Assembly: GCF_002443255.2 (NCBI RefSeq)
Contig: NW_019211455.1
Location: forward strand, 41,662,837 to 41,726,836
Direction: 5' to 3'
DNA from: Varroa destructor
Taxonomy: Eukaryota; Arthropoda; Arachnida; Mesostigmata; Varroidae
Length of the DNA: 64,000 nucleotides
Positions 12,008 to 25,306 of this stretch are shown here, in pieces. The position numbers and the translations under genes are program-made. The number at the start of each line of letters is the position of its first letter. The stretch's first letter is position 1. The notes below the pieces were generated by a model. The model was not told the DNA's origin, searched no databases, and was given only the letters and a program-made list of their open reading frames with translations.

Positions 12008-15000
12008 CTACACCGTCATCATGTATGAGTACCGAAAGCAGACGATCAACAAGCTGACGAGTGTGAAGTGGAAAACGTGTCCTAACATCAATCGCTGTGA
12101 AACCGCTGGGCTTGTGTTACAACTGTCGCTGTCGGGGCTTGTAATGATCTGGAGGCGTCCGTCAGTCGTGGCGTACACCGGAGAATTTCGCTCGAAGTAA
12201 ACCTTGGCGAGGTCCGTATCCTTGACGTCTGGGGGAGAGAAATAGATCAAATAACAAATGTAGAATCACGGCAGATCGAGTCGGAAGAGAATATCGAAAC
12301 GTATCTGTTTGGGCGGGCATGCTAACGTCGATGAAAGTAAGATACGGGCCCTACCTAAGCACAATTCAAGCCTTGTCATCAAAGTGCACCTTAGGAATGC
12401 GAAAAGTTTTTGCCTAGCATTTATAAGCACCCTCGATACATGTGTACGTTCATATTTAACATTTAGGTATAGCGATTTGGGCTAACATCGAACACAAAGT
12501 AGCCACGATCGATTTAAGCGTCCTATACTACTAGACAGAATTCAATAAATGTCATTTTTTTTTTTTTATCACAGCTGTCGCGTCAAGTACCTCGTTGACA
12601 GCGGCCCCCACTGAGTTTGTTAGCTAGTGATTTAGCCCCATTCAAGCCAATGAACAAAAAGAACTTTTTCTAGACTTACCACATGTTTCGATTTTGTTAC
12701 TGGGTACGTCGCTAAAGTTGTGTTTATCGCCGCCCATAGCGATATAATCGGTCATCGCTACGCGATATGTGCGCTGCGGGTCGAGCGGCTGCCATTCAGG
12801 TAAATCGCACGAATTGCATAAGATCTCTATTGAACGTACTCGTTGAAACGGTGGTTGAGTGACATCGGCAACGATGCGCGCTCCTGTAGTATTCGGATAT
12901 AGAAATTAGAAAATTAATTAATGGAGCATATAGGTAGGTCGATGTTCCTTCAAGGAATGTCGGAGGAGAATCGGTGCGTGCCCTCAAAGTATTTAATAGA
13001 CAACAGTTTCTAATATGGTTAGTTACTATATAGCGCAAACGGGTCCAGCCAATCGTACGACTATTCATGTACTTTTCTTTATGGGAACTTCATTTTAACG
13101 ACCAATTACCAATTGTGATGTTCTAAAGTAAACACACCCTGCTAGCTGCTAAGCCCATGAGTTTATAGTTCGAAAAAAGCGTATGTCCTCATAAGAACGT
13201 TCTCTATAAATATCCCTATCAATTTATGTGTACTACATATTAGCAATTAGATAACTAAAATACGGTTAAAAAAAGTTTACTTACCTGATGCATGCAAGAA
13301 GCCCCCGTAACTTACAAGGCGTCGAATGTCGTATCTGTGTAAGCCTGTTTCGAACATCTTCTTAACTTGAACTCCAGTAAGTGGGAGGATGCAAATGGGG
13401 TTCGCGAACGGGTATACGGTGACTATGTCTCCAAAGGTTACGTTACCTTTAGAAATTGATCCCCGAATTCCACCTCCGTTTACAACCGCCATATCGATGG
13501 GATTCCATCTGTTATTCGAAGGACAAGCTTGATTTTAGAATTGGCTTACTGGCGTTATTCCTGAATCTTGGAAAAGAAACGTGGATGGTATCGAGACAGT
13601 GGACTCGATTTCGCTGTCGTATGCAGTTTTAGGCATTGGATTCACTGGCACCCGATTCGAACTAAGAGATATTCAGGATGACCACTGTCGATTACATGAT
13701 TTTTCGAACTAGTATAGAAGAAGGTTATTGAGATTCTTCCTGTACACCCGGAAAAGAACCAGTTAGCCTTCACAAGCTGGTAGCGAATTGTTTCATGGTG
13801 AAGGGTCAACAGTCCGGGGTAGTTCTTATAGACAGTACCAAACGCAAACTTGAATTAGCAGTAAAACTACGAATCAACACATAAGACGCCACCGTTATAA
13901 AGATGGCCGACGGTATCAACAAATACGCATGAAATCACAAAAGATCTCGCAATGGACACCTGAAGTGTGCACCGTCAGACTGACCTTCAGTCTATAAAGG
14001 TCAGAGGAAAAGTTCCTAATGGACAAATAATCAGTACAACGAAGTTTTCGATGTTTCGACATGTACCGTACGTGCCCCGCAGAATCTCCTTCACCGAATC
14101 TCCTTCCTGGAAAGCCGAGAAACTACTTTTTTGTTAGCCATCAAGTACGCGGGCAAAAGCAATCCTTGTAGATCATCATTAACATGGGTTCATAGCGGAG
14201 GTTGACCCTGAATCGATTGTCATCGGTCGACCGATGTCATTGGTAACTGCAGACCAAGAATTAGTTAATGACTCGAAAACCCACTTTCTCGGAATAGAAA
14301 CGTATGGTTCTCTGCTTCAAGTCGAGCATGTTTCTTCAAGAAACATCAAGAGAGAACCAAGTTGATTAAATGTAATCCGAGCAATAGCTCCAGCTATGAA
14401 TGAAGAAAAGGAATTAGGCTTGGGATACTTGATTTAAACGGCCGCTGATCATTGGCCAACTCTGATCAAAGGAAAAAAACCAATTGAAGGCCGTTTGTTT
14501 CTTTTTCTGCCATCAGTCGGGTATAGGCTGGCATCTTGTACATCATAACCCTACCGGGACCGCAATTTTTGTTTTGTACCTTACTGATGAGATGGCATAG
14601 TCCTCGTCTACCTCACCGCGTACGCTACTTGGAGCTTCGCATCTGACGGTGCCGCCTTGTCTCGGAAAGCGAACTATTAACATGCTTCCACACGATCTAC
14701 TTTTTCAAGCATTTCACTTCAGGCCAATGGCGATGAAGAGAACTTCCGTTCACCTGCGATCTAAATTTTGGATGGAAGGCTCTGTAAAGCACAACTTTTG
14801 TCTAGTAAGCCTCAAGGTTATGGCAGTCGTTCTATTTGAGACCTAAAAACATTGGATATTCCTGCGCGGAAATTTTGCAGAAGGGTTCGAAGCGATTCCG
14901 AATAAAACTCAGCACTAATTCAAAAAGGGATTTTATAGACGTCGCGTCGATGAACGCGAGACAGGAAACTTTCAGCATGGAGGTGCTGAAATTATGGCAT

Positions 15001-15054
15001 AGATGGGATTGAACCCTTTTCGAAACACTTGGAGAGATCCCTGAGCGTCAAAAA

Positions 15055-15105
<51 letters not shown>

Positions 15106-18100
15106 AGAAAGCTAATCTATATGAGTAAACGTAACTGAATGTCAACCGCTGAGTGGCAACAGAAACCACGAAATGTCCAATTGTGAAAATTGTTAAGACA
15201 GTTTGTTAAGAAAATTGTTAAGTACAGTAAATGAAATTAGTGAGATTTATTATATTATGAGATTTTGAACCAAAGACGAATTTCGGTAAACACCATTGAG
15301 ATAGTTCATGGCATGAATATGTTAGCATATAGGAAACTAGACTGTAATGCGAAGCTCGAGCTTGTTGCCAACGATCTAGGACTTCATCAAATAGAAAAAC
15401 AGCATAGGATTAGGTTTAACGGGATCACCAGGCGTATGATGACCTACTTATAGAATATTTTAGCGGACAGAGACCGGCTAGCGAAGATTTCCCTTTAACT
15501 ATTTGCATTCAGTTTACGGCAAATGAAATTGCTACTTGATTATAAAACAGGATCCCAGGTAATCTTTACTGTGCTGACCCAAATATAAACCGCACATCAT
15601 ATCCTACATCTGATACTCTAAATCTTCCGGTCAATGTATTTCCCTTTTCCCCGGTCTATATTCGGCCCAATACTAGCTTCACTATAAAGCGCTCGCCTCT
15701 TTTTGACTAAATGTATTGCAATGTATTATACCGTACTTTTTCGTGTTTTGTGAAGAACTGTTGTAGTTCGCCAGAATGAAGTGCTGCATGACAGCATCAG
15801 CCAGAAGATTACTGAGAGCGCACTCACTGAAGCGGCAGTCTTCTTTATCGCCCGATAACACCACCAAACTGTAGCCCACATAGACGTTAGCTTCTGCATT
15901 AATCACGGCGCGTTTCTGTTCCAGAAACTTCTCGACTTTGGGGTCTGCCGATTTATGATTGACGTTACCAACACCGATGGAGTGATCGATTAGTTAACGC
16001 TCAGTTAAATAAACGTTATGTGACATCAAAGCTATATATAATACAACAGACCGTCACTTAAAACTATCGTGAATGCTGCTCTTGCTACTATCACTGCGCA
16101 CTACAGACCTTTGCGAAACGTTGCCCCTCACCTTTATCGATGCTGCTATCGAGCAAGAGCGGAGCATTGCCCTGCCACGAACGAACTTGGCCGGTAGCCA
16201 AGTCAAAAGTTACGTTGATGTATCCGAGATATTTGCCCAGCCAGAAGTCTTGAACAACCAGTGCCCGAGTCTTGTCCTTTCGTGTTACTACCGTAGGGTA
16301 CGGGCCCTTCACTGGATCATTGGTGCCTTGGTCAACTGTATAAAGAATAATATAAGACGTTAAAAAATAGTTAAATTCAAATATACGCGTTAAAAGATTG
16401 ACCCGATCAGAGGAAGTTTCACTCTAGGTCCGAATCGAAAGACTCACTAGGATGATTTTCTGTCTTTCACAGAAATACATATCGCAACACATGTTGAGCT
16501 GGCCCAGAATAAGAATAAACACGCCGAGAAACGATCTTCTGTTTCTAGTTTCGAAAGCATTAATATCTGCTAGAAACTTTTGAACGATTCTATTAGATTA
16601 GGTTGAATCTACTATAATTTGCTAAATTATGCAAGATACCTTTTCGTCTAGCAGAATAACCCATAGATAAAAAAAAAAAAAAAGTCATACAAAGCTTTCA
16701 TTACGAAGCCTTCATTTGATATCTACCTGAGGACAGGTATGTGTGAGAGTGACCTCCGACAACAACACTCACAAGTGGAACCTTTTCAGCTATCTCCTGA
16801 TCCTTTACGTAGCCGGAGTGACCTGTTACAATGATGATGCTGACGTTTTGCTTGCGGAGTTTTTCAGCCTCGTGCGAAATACACTCGATTTCATCCGTAA
16901 ATTTAATGTCCTTACCTGGTTGTTAACGTTAGGCGGAGGATCGTAGTTGATTAGTATATTTCTAAGATAAACATTTCGGGTTTTTTGTTCGATCCTACCG
17001 TTAAGTGTTGCTTGATATGTGTTTTCTATCTATGGTTCAGTTAGTTCACCACAATGGTTTTGCTTATTTGTCTAATGGGAGTATCATTTTTATCTTAGCC
17101 TTTAGAAATCGTTTCGTGGAAACCACAACAACCGTTGTTATTAGGTACGGATCGTTTTGAGACTCTGGCGAGAAGAATCGTAGGATCTTTTAATATTTAC
17201 CGAACAGACGCTCCAAACGTGTGAGCATCATGATCATGGTTTCTTGCCACTCGAACCTTACCGGGATTCGACAAGAAGACCGTGTCCGGTGTAATAAATC
17301 CAATAACGCCGATTTTTACCCCGGATCTCTCCAATACGATTGACGGCCGCGGTTGATAAGCCTTCAAGAGACGATCATTGCTAAAGTCGATATTGCAGCC
17401 AAGGATCGGAGTTGAGATGTTCGCGGCGCGTTTGAGCAGTGGCAAAACACCAGCGGAACCGTCGTCGAACTCGTGATTACCAAGGGTCTATCAGCAGGGC
17501 CGTATCAGCAAGTCAAGCGTAAGCATAAATAAATTTCAGTTTATCTACGCATAAGGTCGTTACTGATCTGTCAAATAAGGGTCCATTTCTTGTTTGATAG
17601 ATCTACTCGATTGATGTCTGCTAAAAAAAGAATACAGCAGCAAGTGCCAGCTATAGGGATTGCTGTGCAAGATGAGTGGCTACAAAGCCAAGGGTGCACA
17701 CCTTACTCTCACTTACGAAAACTCTTCAGGTGCCGAAAACGGCACCCCTAGTCAAATGTCGGCCGAGAAAAATCCTTCAAGTTAAGGATCATTTGCTTAA
17801 CGCTAGGATAAAGTCGTGATGTAATGCATAGGTATAGTTGCAGGATTATGGAGCACAGGATGTCTTCTGCTGAATAGCACAAATACCCATAGACTGTCGA
17901 ACTGCTTCATTAATTATCTAGGCGCTGCGGATTAAAATGTTGGATAAAACAACGGCTATTAGCATTCATCCGGTCATAAAGTTCTATATATTATATATAT
18001 TTATCGATGGATTACCATGGCATCGTGTCTGATAATCTCGATTGTATCAGCAATAATCTCGCCTTTGAGCATGTAGAACCACATGGTGCCTTGATAATAG

Positions 18101-18553
18101 TCACCTGCGTTTAGAAAGATCGTGTTCGGGTTGTTGTTCCGAATTTCATCAACCTGAAATAGTCGTGACCAGGAGCCACCTCGAATTAGCACGTTTCGTT
18201 ACGGAAAACAACATGAAGCCTGTTCCATTGATGGGATGACACCTATCGATCGCGTGATCTTTTAGTTTTCCACTATGTTTTTTATAGTCAGCATAGAAAA
18301 AAAGTCTAGCATTATAAAATTGAATAAACCATACCATAAATTTTTGTCTAGCAATTCCACCGTAGCATTGGTTCTGCGTTTCGTCGAGATTACATCGGCT
18401 TCCCTTTGCATCAAATTCGTCGATACGAGCGTGAACATCATTTGTGTGCAGAATGGTTAAAGTGAATTCCTTGGCAGCTACCGTCTTCAATATGGCAGCC
18501 GATAACACCAGAACCAACGAGAGCTGGCTGACATCTCGACTTAGGCCACTCAT
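12008..18553 (-). CDS. Ecto-5'-nucleotidase / apyrase family protein (9 exons, 610 aa)
   Basis: Hydrolyses 5'-nucleotides such as AMP (or ATP/ADP in apyrase members) outside the cell. Exons, 5' to 3': 18335-18553, 18016-18153, 17262-17487, 16727-16915, 16132-16335, 15737-15944, 13285-13508, 12680-12883, 12008-12228. All introns are GT-AG and the phases join to 1833 nt. Residues 1-28 form a signal peptide. Metal-site motifs are HTNDVH (D39, H41), NAGD (D91), GNHE (N123, H124), TGHS (H227) and GGHSHT (H250). H227 and H250 are spaced as in human CD73. The C-terminal domain has NGGGIR (R410), PF (F429) and DYIAMGGD (Y516, D522). Y516 replaces the stacking Phe500 of CD73. The end (about 584-601) is hydrophobic, suggesting a GPI or membrane anchor rather than a soluble salivary apyrase. 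The weakest junction is the donor after 15737 (GTACGG), but it restores the conserved Trp396-Asn segment. The ATG at 18551-18553 has A at -3. Confidence 0.93.
14306..14358. repeat. Nested foldback in intron 6
   Basis: The outer arms GGTTCTCT (14306-14313) and AGAGAACC (14351-14358) enclose a near loop-free 19-nt palindrome at 14328-14346 (ATGTTTCTT, one base, AAGAAACAT). The pair could form a two-tier hairpin in the pre-mRNA or be the core of a small foldback element. Confidence 0.75.
15059..15103. repeat. (AT)n microsatellite
   Basis: About 22 uninterrupted AT units within intron 6 of the nucleotidase gene. It is a likely length polymorphism. Confidence 0.95.
17729..17746 (-). other. GC-rich stem-loop in intron 2
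   Basis: In the sense of the nucleotidase transcript the sequence reads GGTGCCG, TTTT, CGGCACC: a perfect 7-bp GC-rich stem with a tetra-T loop in otherwise AT-rich intron DNA. It resembles a metazoan histone 3' stem-loop in size only; the sequence differs. The function is unknown. Confidence 0.6.
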
Positions 18554-19046
18554 TTTGACAACGCCTTGTCAGTAGAGCCTACCGAAGAAAAATTTGGAAA
18601 AAGCTGAAAAAAAAAACAGGATAAGCTAAGTCAGTACGTTGCAGGCTGGTCTAGCATTTAAAGTGTGTGACTTTAGGTACGCGTATGACTTGTGGTACGA
18701 ACGTATGAAAATGCGCGCTTCTTGTATACCTTACACGAACGTATCCATGGTGTACTGCAGAGATTGTCGCATCTAGAAACAGCCACCTCGAAGCGCGAAA
18801 TTTGAATATGAACCTAACTTAATAGAAAACTGCCGTGCGATCTGATTAGACGAATTAAGCTCCATTTTGAAATTCAGCTAGGGTAACTGTAGATGTACTA
18901 ACTGTACTGTAACTTCCGGATTTCACCCGTCCTCCTAGCTTATTCCTTCAATGCGTTTGTGATTATATACCTTAGATACAACGAAAAGTATCGTTCATCT
19001 TCGTACAGTAAATTATGCATAGTTTACGGCAAGCCCTAAATAAATC

Positions 19047-19178
19047 CTATTCACTAACAGCAAGTGAACGGGTGGAACAGTGGCGTTAAAAACACATGCG
19101 CTACGTTGCAACACTGTCATAATAACGGAACAGTGTTTGTTGTAAAAAACAACCCTTCTAGGTTCGAAACCGGGAGCC
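19047..19178 (+). repeat. Possible tRNA-derived SINE
   Basis: A pol III B-box-like stretch (CTAGGTTCGAAACCGG, about 19159-19174) follows an A-box-like stretch near 19076-19095 on the same strand. The distance is longer than in a tRNA because an inverted pair (AACACTGT and ACAGTGTT) lies between. It resembles the clearer copies at 53-60 kb around the B box only, so membership of the same family is uncertain. Confidence 0.4.
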
Positions 19179-20466
19179 AGCAAATGTACGATTAATTTTT
19201 TCGTGTTTGAATAAACCACCAGCCACTAAAGTCTCGCTTAATTGAGACAGCGACACCGAATATAATCCGAATAATATTAATCTGCAAAATCTACAATGCC
19301 TAACCAAAGCATCCTCTTTTCTAGTTTCAAGAAGGGAAATATTACCATGCAACATAAAACGACACCAGCTAAAAGACAATATAAGCCAAGACTCGGATAC
19401 CTCACGAGAGAAGCACAAACACACAAAAGCTAACGGACGCAGTCTTTGTTAACCGATAGCTTCAACAATACGCATCCGTTTCATTAGAGAACTTTCGGAA
19501 CACGTATCCCGTCACTGTAAAATCGCTAATGAGGGTAACTCGGAAGGTAAAAACAGAGTTATGTGAGAAAAAAAAACAATGGTCAACAAAGCCGTAAAAA
19601 GCTATTGTAAATTCGATTTTGTTGCTGATAAGGCCGAACTCTCTAACAAAGAGATTAACAACTGGCGATAATCTTGAAACTGTGAAACCTGTTCTACGTG
19701 TCCGGCTGGACCTGCAGCAAATACTGGAGGCCCACGATCATTCCCTACGCATAGATATCAGGACCAGTTTAGATTCAATTTCATTGATGTTACACCAATA
19801 TATACGTTGAATCAGGAGCACACCAGTATCGTCATGACCATAATTTTTCTGCAAAATTTAATAGTAATCATGTATTACGAAGGCAACGGTAACAAGATCG
19901 TTTATCTATTTAGTCGTGAGTATAACGAATCACTGATTCTTTGATGTGAGGTTTAACACGGGAACATTCCTTTTAAAACCAACATTCGAGTACTTCAATT
20001 ATCAGTAATTAACTATCCGCTCTTCTTAATTAACTAAGGAAACTGTAAAAATCGAGAATCTAGTTCCTATTCCAACCCTTTGGCCGTCAAATAGTAATTA
20101 ATTATACTATGAAATACTTTCGGACGTATCGGACAGGGACTGAAGCGAAAATGCTAACACTCGAGGGAAGTCTAACCTATAAAAATTGATTATAAAATAT
20201 ATCTTTTGTGGTGCGTGCTTGTATCGATGTGAGGCTGCGTAGGCATATGCTACTTCGAAACCAGCAAGACCTTTAACATCAACCTTTGATTGAGCATATG
20301 ATCATGAGATTATACCGCCCATGAGAGCAGCCCCAAGATAGAAGCAAAAACGACCAATAGTTTTTTTTTGTGACTACGTTCAGCACTGTTCAAACATTCA
20401 AAAGCTTCCTTAAAAATGCTCACGCTGTTTACGGCCCTTAACGCTTATTCGGGCTTTGTAGATAAA

Positions 20467-20507
20467 ATTTTCTGGGGCAGAATTGTAACAATTCTGCCCC
20501 AGAAAAT
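20467..20507. repeat. 41-bp palindrome, 20-nt arms, 1-nt spacer
   Basis: The left arm (20467-20486) is ATTTTCTGGGGCAGAATTGT and the right arm (20488-20507) is its exact reverse complement, with a single A between. No gene overlaps. Its design matches the palindrome at 2684-2723 but the sequence is different. Confidence 0.92.
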
Positions 20508-23500
20508 GCTTTCGACCTAAACGATAGATAGCGTCTTTTTGGCGAAGTCATTCTCCCAATGAAACTTTAGAACAATTCGAAATAACCGTAAATCTGAAAC
20601 CATCTTCCCAGTTTTACCTGAGCTCACTGTCGTATCTAGCCAATAATTAACATTTAAGTTATATACGATTGGATGTAATAAGAGGAGTAATATTTATTAT
20701 GCACGACGTCCATTACTAGTTATTCGATGTAATTTATATACGGAGAAAAAAAATTCTGCCAAATTTACGCCGTTTATTTGAATTTTGTCCGCATCGGAGA
20801 TGAACTTCCACCTGAACTAACCGAAAATATCGGCAATAAAATACCATTGTATCGCGTGTGTATTGTGTCTCACCGAAACGATCGCATAGGTAACATTTCA
20901 GCTCAGAATCGATGGCGTAAGGCTACTTTGATCGAGGTTTCAATACTGTTTGCCTAACATTTATTAACGTAATTAATACAGATGCTTGAATGTTGGCAAC
21001 GCCTCGTCACGAAACAGCAGAGGCCTTAATGAGTGTTACCTTACAGTTGTCCTAGTATTTAGTACGCTCTTGGTATGGTTTAGAGGTTGCCTGAGAATGT
21101 TTTATTAACACCTTCCCATACCAAGTTAACGTTAAGGTTCGATATCCCCTTGGTATTGATTGAGAAAGGGCCACGAGCCAACTGACCTCTAGCACAGACA
21201 CTGCTGGAGAGGAGACACGCTATTCATCGTAAAGTTACACCTAAATTGATGCCAAATAAAGAGGAACAAAAAGAAATAGAATTGTTCTCAAAACCTCTCA
21301 ACAGGAAAGGAAGCGCGGCTAATGAACGAGGTATATAGCTGTGAGATTCAGTACTTCGCGGCACCGCATTTCGCAGGGATAATTGCCTCCTTTCTTTGAG
21401 GCATAGATGCAGTTTTCCCTTTCTTAGCTAGAGTAACTAGATTTTTCCATGAAGATCTCGAACATTTGTTATTTCTTGTCCTTCCCGGGTCTGTCCTTTT
21501 GATTCCTTTACAATTTTTTCAGGCTTTCTTTACGGAATTAAGAATTGACACCAGACTACGCATTCATTCGAACGCTAGTGGCAGCGAGTGACCTGGAAAT
21601 ACTTCCAGCTCGCTGACATCATGAGGGCATTATCATCGTCACAGAGGTAGTATCTTGATCTCGATAATCTCTTGATGTTCCTGCTGCACTAGCGCTACCC
21701 TAACAAAATGCATCATCCCAATGTCTTTTCCAGATATCATAGGTTATGATGTAACCTTTTTATGTAACTTTTGATGGACGTTTGATTTTCGGTATGACGC
21801 AACTTGCATTGGCCAATACGCCTAAGGACATGATAAATGCTTTCCTTTTTCTTTCTCAGTATCTCGAAACGAGAATCGTATGAAAAACGACACCCTCTCC
21901 CTATTTTCAACGGCCCAGCTCTCGACTGGGATTGTCTGACTTGACAACTAGCTTGTTTCATTCGAGAATTCAACTGAGGTTTCTTAACAGGATTGCTGCC
22001 TTCAAATCCAGCCTCTTTAGCTCAACCTTGTCTGGAAGACAGACGAGATGAAACTATCTTTTTGGTGTTCATAAATAATCATACGATTGTTCTGCTTTGT
22101 ACTACCCTTTTTCGATTGATAATACAGATTATACCCAATAGTAAGAGATTTCCTTCAATTTTTAAGCAACATTGCCAATTGTACACCACTAAACATAAAA
22201 CATTTCAGCAATCCTGCGTTATTTGCGCACATTTGTTTTATGACACAATCTGTTAATTAGTGTTTTCTGCCCTTTGGTAATATCTCTACCTCTTCTCGTT
22301 TCGATCCTTAACGTACAGAAACACGTAAGCACACAGAAAATCACCAACGTTCCAATGACCTAGACTAACTAAAACTCCACCACTTACTACTTCGACGCTG
22401 ATACGCGTCACGTTAGATGAAACGTGCCCGTTGTACGTAGTACGAGATAAAATATAATTGCTGGACTCACTGAGGCGCCGTCACAACAAGACGCCTGCGA
22501 TCGCTGAGATACGATGTATCACTCTTCGAGATTTATCGTTTGTTAGAACGTAGACCGAATATGTCTTGCTCGACATGTAAGGCACGAGTGTTAAATATGA
22601 TAGTGCCGAAATCACTTTGAGAATATCTCTTCAGTGCTGCACAATTGACTTTAAAAATTCAAGCTGCCTGCTTGACTGAATTTATTTGAATTGTGTTTGT
22701 ACCTTGCAGGCCACCTCTGCGTACGCATTCCTCTGTCTCGACCTCCATTTTAAAAGGCCTATCTATTCGTTTTACTATTGACTCGTATGCGTCAATACGA
22801 GAAACCTTTAGTGGTCATAATACACATGGATGTCCGGTACTCTCTCAGGGGTGTAGAAACTATGGTTTGCGCATAAAGCTTAATTTCGTTTCTCGTTTAC
22901 TTCCCCACTGTCGCCCATTAAGAAAATTTTTATGAAATACACATTTAGTGTATTCCTTTAACCTGCTATTAACATATGAGAAAGGTTCCGGACTTCGTAC
23001 CGTCCTAGTTAAACACTTCTGCTTCATACGACTGATGGCCTGTCCCTAATACAAACCTACATCATTTGCTACTTATCTATCGACATACACTTGTCGCAAT
23101 CGACGTCCAAAAAATTTACTGTTAGCATTTCTTCCGCTTGCATAATGGCTATTGACACACTTTTTGCCTCCAGCTTGATGCTAGATAAAACTATTACATG
23201 AGGAAATGTGCGACGTGGTCATAACGAGAAAGGCTGCAAAAAGGGCTTTTGTCCAGAGTTCGGAAAGCCGTCGCTGCCTCTCCCACTGCTAACCTCGTTT
23301 TTAAGAACCCCAGATGATCCTTCACGAAACATCCTCATTACCACACGTCACTCAAGCCCTTCCGTTTTAATCTATCATCGCTGCCTTTGTTAATTTATGC
23401 CACGTTGACAGAGCCATGTTTTTAGCCTATATTTTTTGTCTCTCTGATAGTATTGACCCCACACGTCTATGCGATGATAATTTATACCCATTACGCAAAA

Positions 23501-24832
23501 CGGGGTGGGGCAGAAGTCCCTTGATAGTTGAGAAAATTGCACATGACAGCCTAGTAGCACGGGACTAAAATTTAGCACAAATAAATGTAATGTGAGACGA
23601 CCTTTGCCCTAATATATATATATGCGTATATGTTTGTGTATCTATCGATATAACGATCCTGGCAAAGGGATTTTTCCTAATTGTAGATATTCTCCATCCA
23701 AAGGCGCTTTTCTATGATGAAACGATTGCGAGAGCCTTTTTCACTTTCGATGAGTTTAGAAGCTTATACTCGAAACACCTTTTCATTCATACCACGTGCC
23801 ATAACTCCACTAACCTCCCAGTTTTAATATGATTTTAATTTGGTCACTTTTATGGTTCACTATTTTAAAAAAACAGGCACACCGTTGTAAGTAATATTTC
23901 AACCAGGTTTGAAGTACTACCAAAATCAGGCCCGTACCAAGGCCCAGACACTCGAAGTCTAAGGTTACGCGGACGAGAGTATTACCATAGCAGACGAAGA
24001 TCTTTTTGAAACGTAGTTGAGGCTTTTAAAGAGGTTAACCACTAATACGTTTCAATCAAACTACAATCCCTAGATTTCACTTGCTTCTAACTTATTTTGT
24101 TTCATCAGCGCAAACACAGCTGAACGCTACCACCGCAACATCTCTCAAAGTTTACTTCTACAGCTGAAATCTCGTTTTTTTTCATTCTATTACGAGTTTA
24201 CTAGTTTACCGAACGCACCCATGAAAGGTTCAATCTAACCTCATTTGACCCTGCGGGACAATTGTTTTATGGAGTGGCCAACGGTGATACTGTGCATAAA
24301 ACACGAAACATTCCTGGGTTAATGACTTAAGTAGCGAAAGACGCTCGTAATTCTTTTCTGGCCGTTCCATCGATTATCGCCCGTCTATGAAAGGTTTTCT
24401 TAAATCTAGATAATTCACTCACTCAGTGGTTATGTCATTGGGTAACTGTAAAGAGTCGCTCAATCGACGAATGACTATCTTTATCAGCCACATGACATGA
24501 TTATATTTATAGAGGCTGGCTAAGCCTCGACCGCTCTTATCTTCTCACATCTCACAGCAACAGTAAATGCATCATGTCCATGATATAAGCTTTAGGCTGG
24601 GGATCGTTTTTGGTCAGTGGTTTTGTAAGGCGCTGGACCTGATGCCGTTCGAAGCTATCCTTAGCGGTAGAGTTTTCATCTAAGCAGAGGAGAACATAAC
24701 AGATTCAGAGCCGGGCCTAGCAATGCTTAACTAAGCCATTATCGGGCTATTAAGAACTCGAAACATTTATTTAAGCCTGCCAACACAAGTCCATCATTTT
24801 CTCATACTGGTGGAAAATCTACGAGATTTGAG

Positions 24833-24851
24833 TTTTTTTTTTTTTTTTTTT
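24833..24851. repeat. Poly-T tract (19 T)
   Basis: A pure run of 19 T. It could be the remnant of a minus-strand poly-A tail from a retrotransposed sequence, but no parent transcript is recognised beside it. Confidence 0.85.
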
Positions 24852-25202
24852 ACTCACACCAGCACTGCTTTTGCCTACTCTGCTGATGTTTCTATGTATA
24901 GCCAATCACGTCTGTCCAGCTATCTCTACGTCACTCGCGCGTAAGCTCTGCTCGCCGATGTCGACTCATCATTACGATCGTTAGCGCTCTACGCAGCTGA
25001 CGACTTAACTGGGACATTCGATTAATCTCCATTGCTAAACTCATTTTCTGCCTATCGTTCCTATCGATTTGCCCTTCTCGTTGTTGCCTCCTTTGAATTC
25101 TGGCTGTTGACACACCCTGTTAATCTCATCGCAGTTCGGACTCTTCCTTCGTCTACATTAGCCCTCTAGCGCTATCTTCCTCGTAACAGCCGATAGGTTT
25201 AT

Positions 25203-25204
<2 letters not shown>

Positions 25205-25248
<44 letters not shown>

Positions 25249-25306
25249 GGTTTCCATCTGCGAGAAGTCCAAGCAGCTTCCAATCCAACAGCAGCAGCAG
25301 CAGCAG
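25205..25306. repeat. (AT)n tract plus CAG6 run
   Basis: An uninterrupted AT tract of about 20 units (25205-25245) is followed after 43 bases by six CAG units (25289-25306). The CAG run is open on the minus strand as a Cys or Leu run in short frames, but no gene is supported here. Confidence 0.9.

Larger units (their letters stand above)
13509..15736 (-). other. Intron 6 of the 5'-nucleotidase gene (2.2 kb)
   Basis: Much longer than the other introns of this gene (181-528 bases). It holds a pure (AT)n tract at 15059-15103, the nested foldback at 14306-14358 and a stretch with a B-box-like sequence (13645-13690, minus strand) that may be a SINE fragment. No gene is recognised inside. A phrase near 14585-14640 recalls a reverse-transcriptase YxDD box, but stops interrupt it and I did not accept it. 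Confidence 0.75.

Noticed and set aside
14580..14650. Possible reverse-transcriptase YxDD box in intron 6
   Set aside because: Two stops fall on the motif itself and no flanking reverse-transcriptase blocks were found in any frame.
16073..16363. Plus-strand frame of 96 codons
   Set aside because: It lies opposite exon 5 of the 5'-nucleotidase, whose motifs decide the strand.
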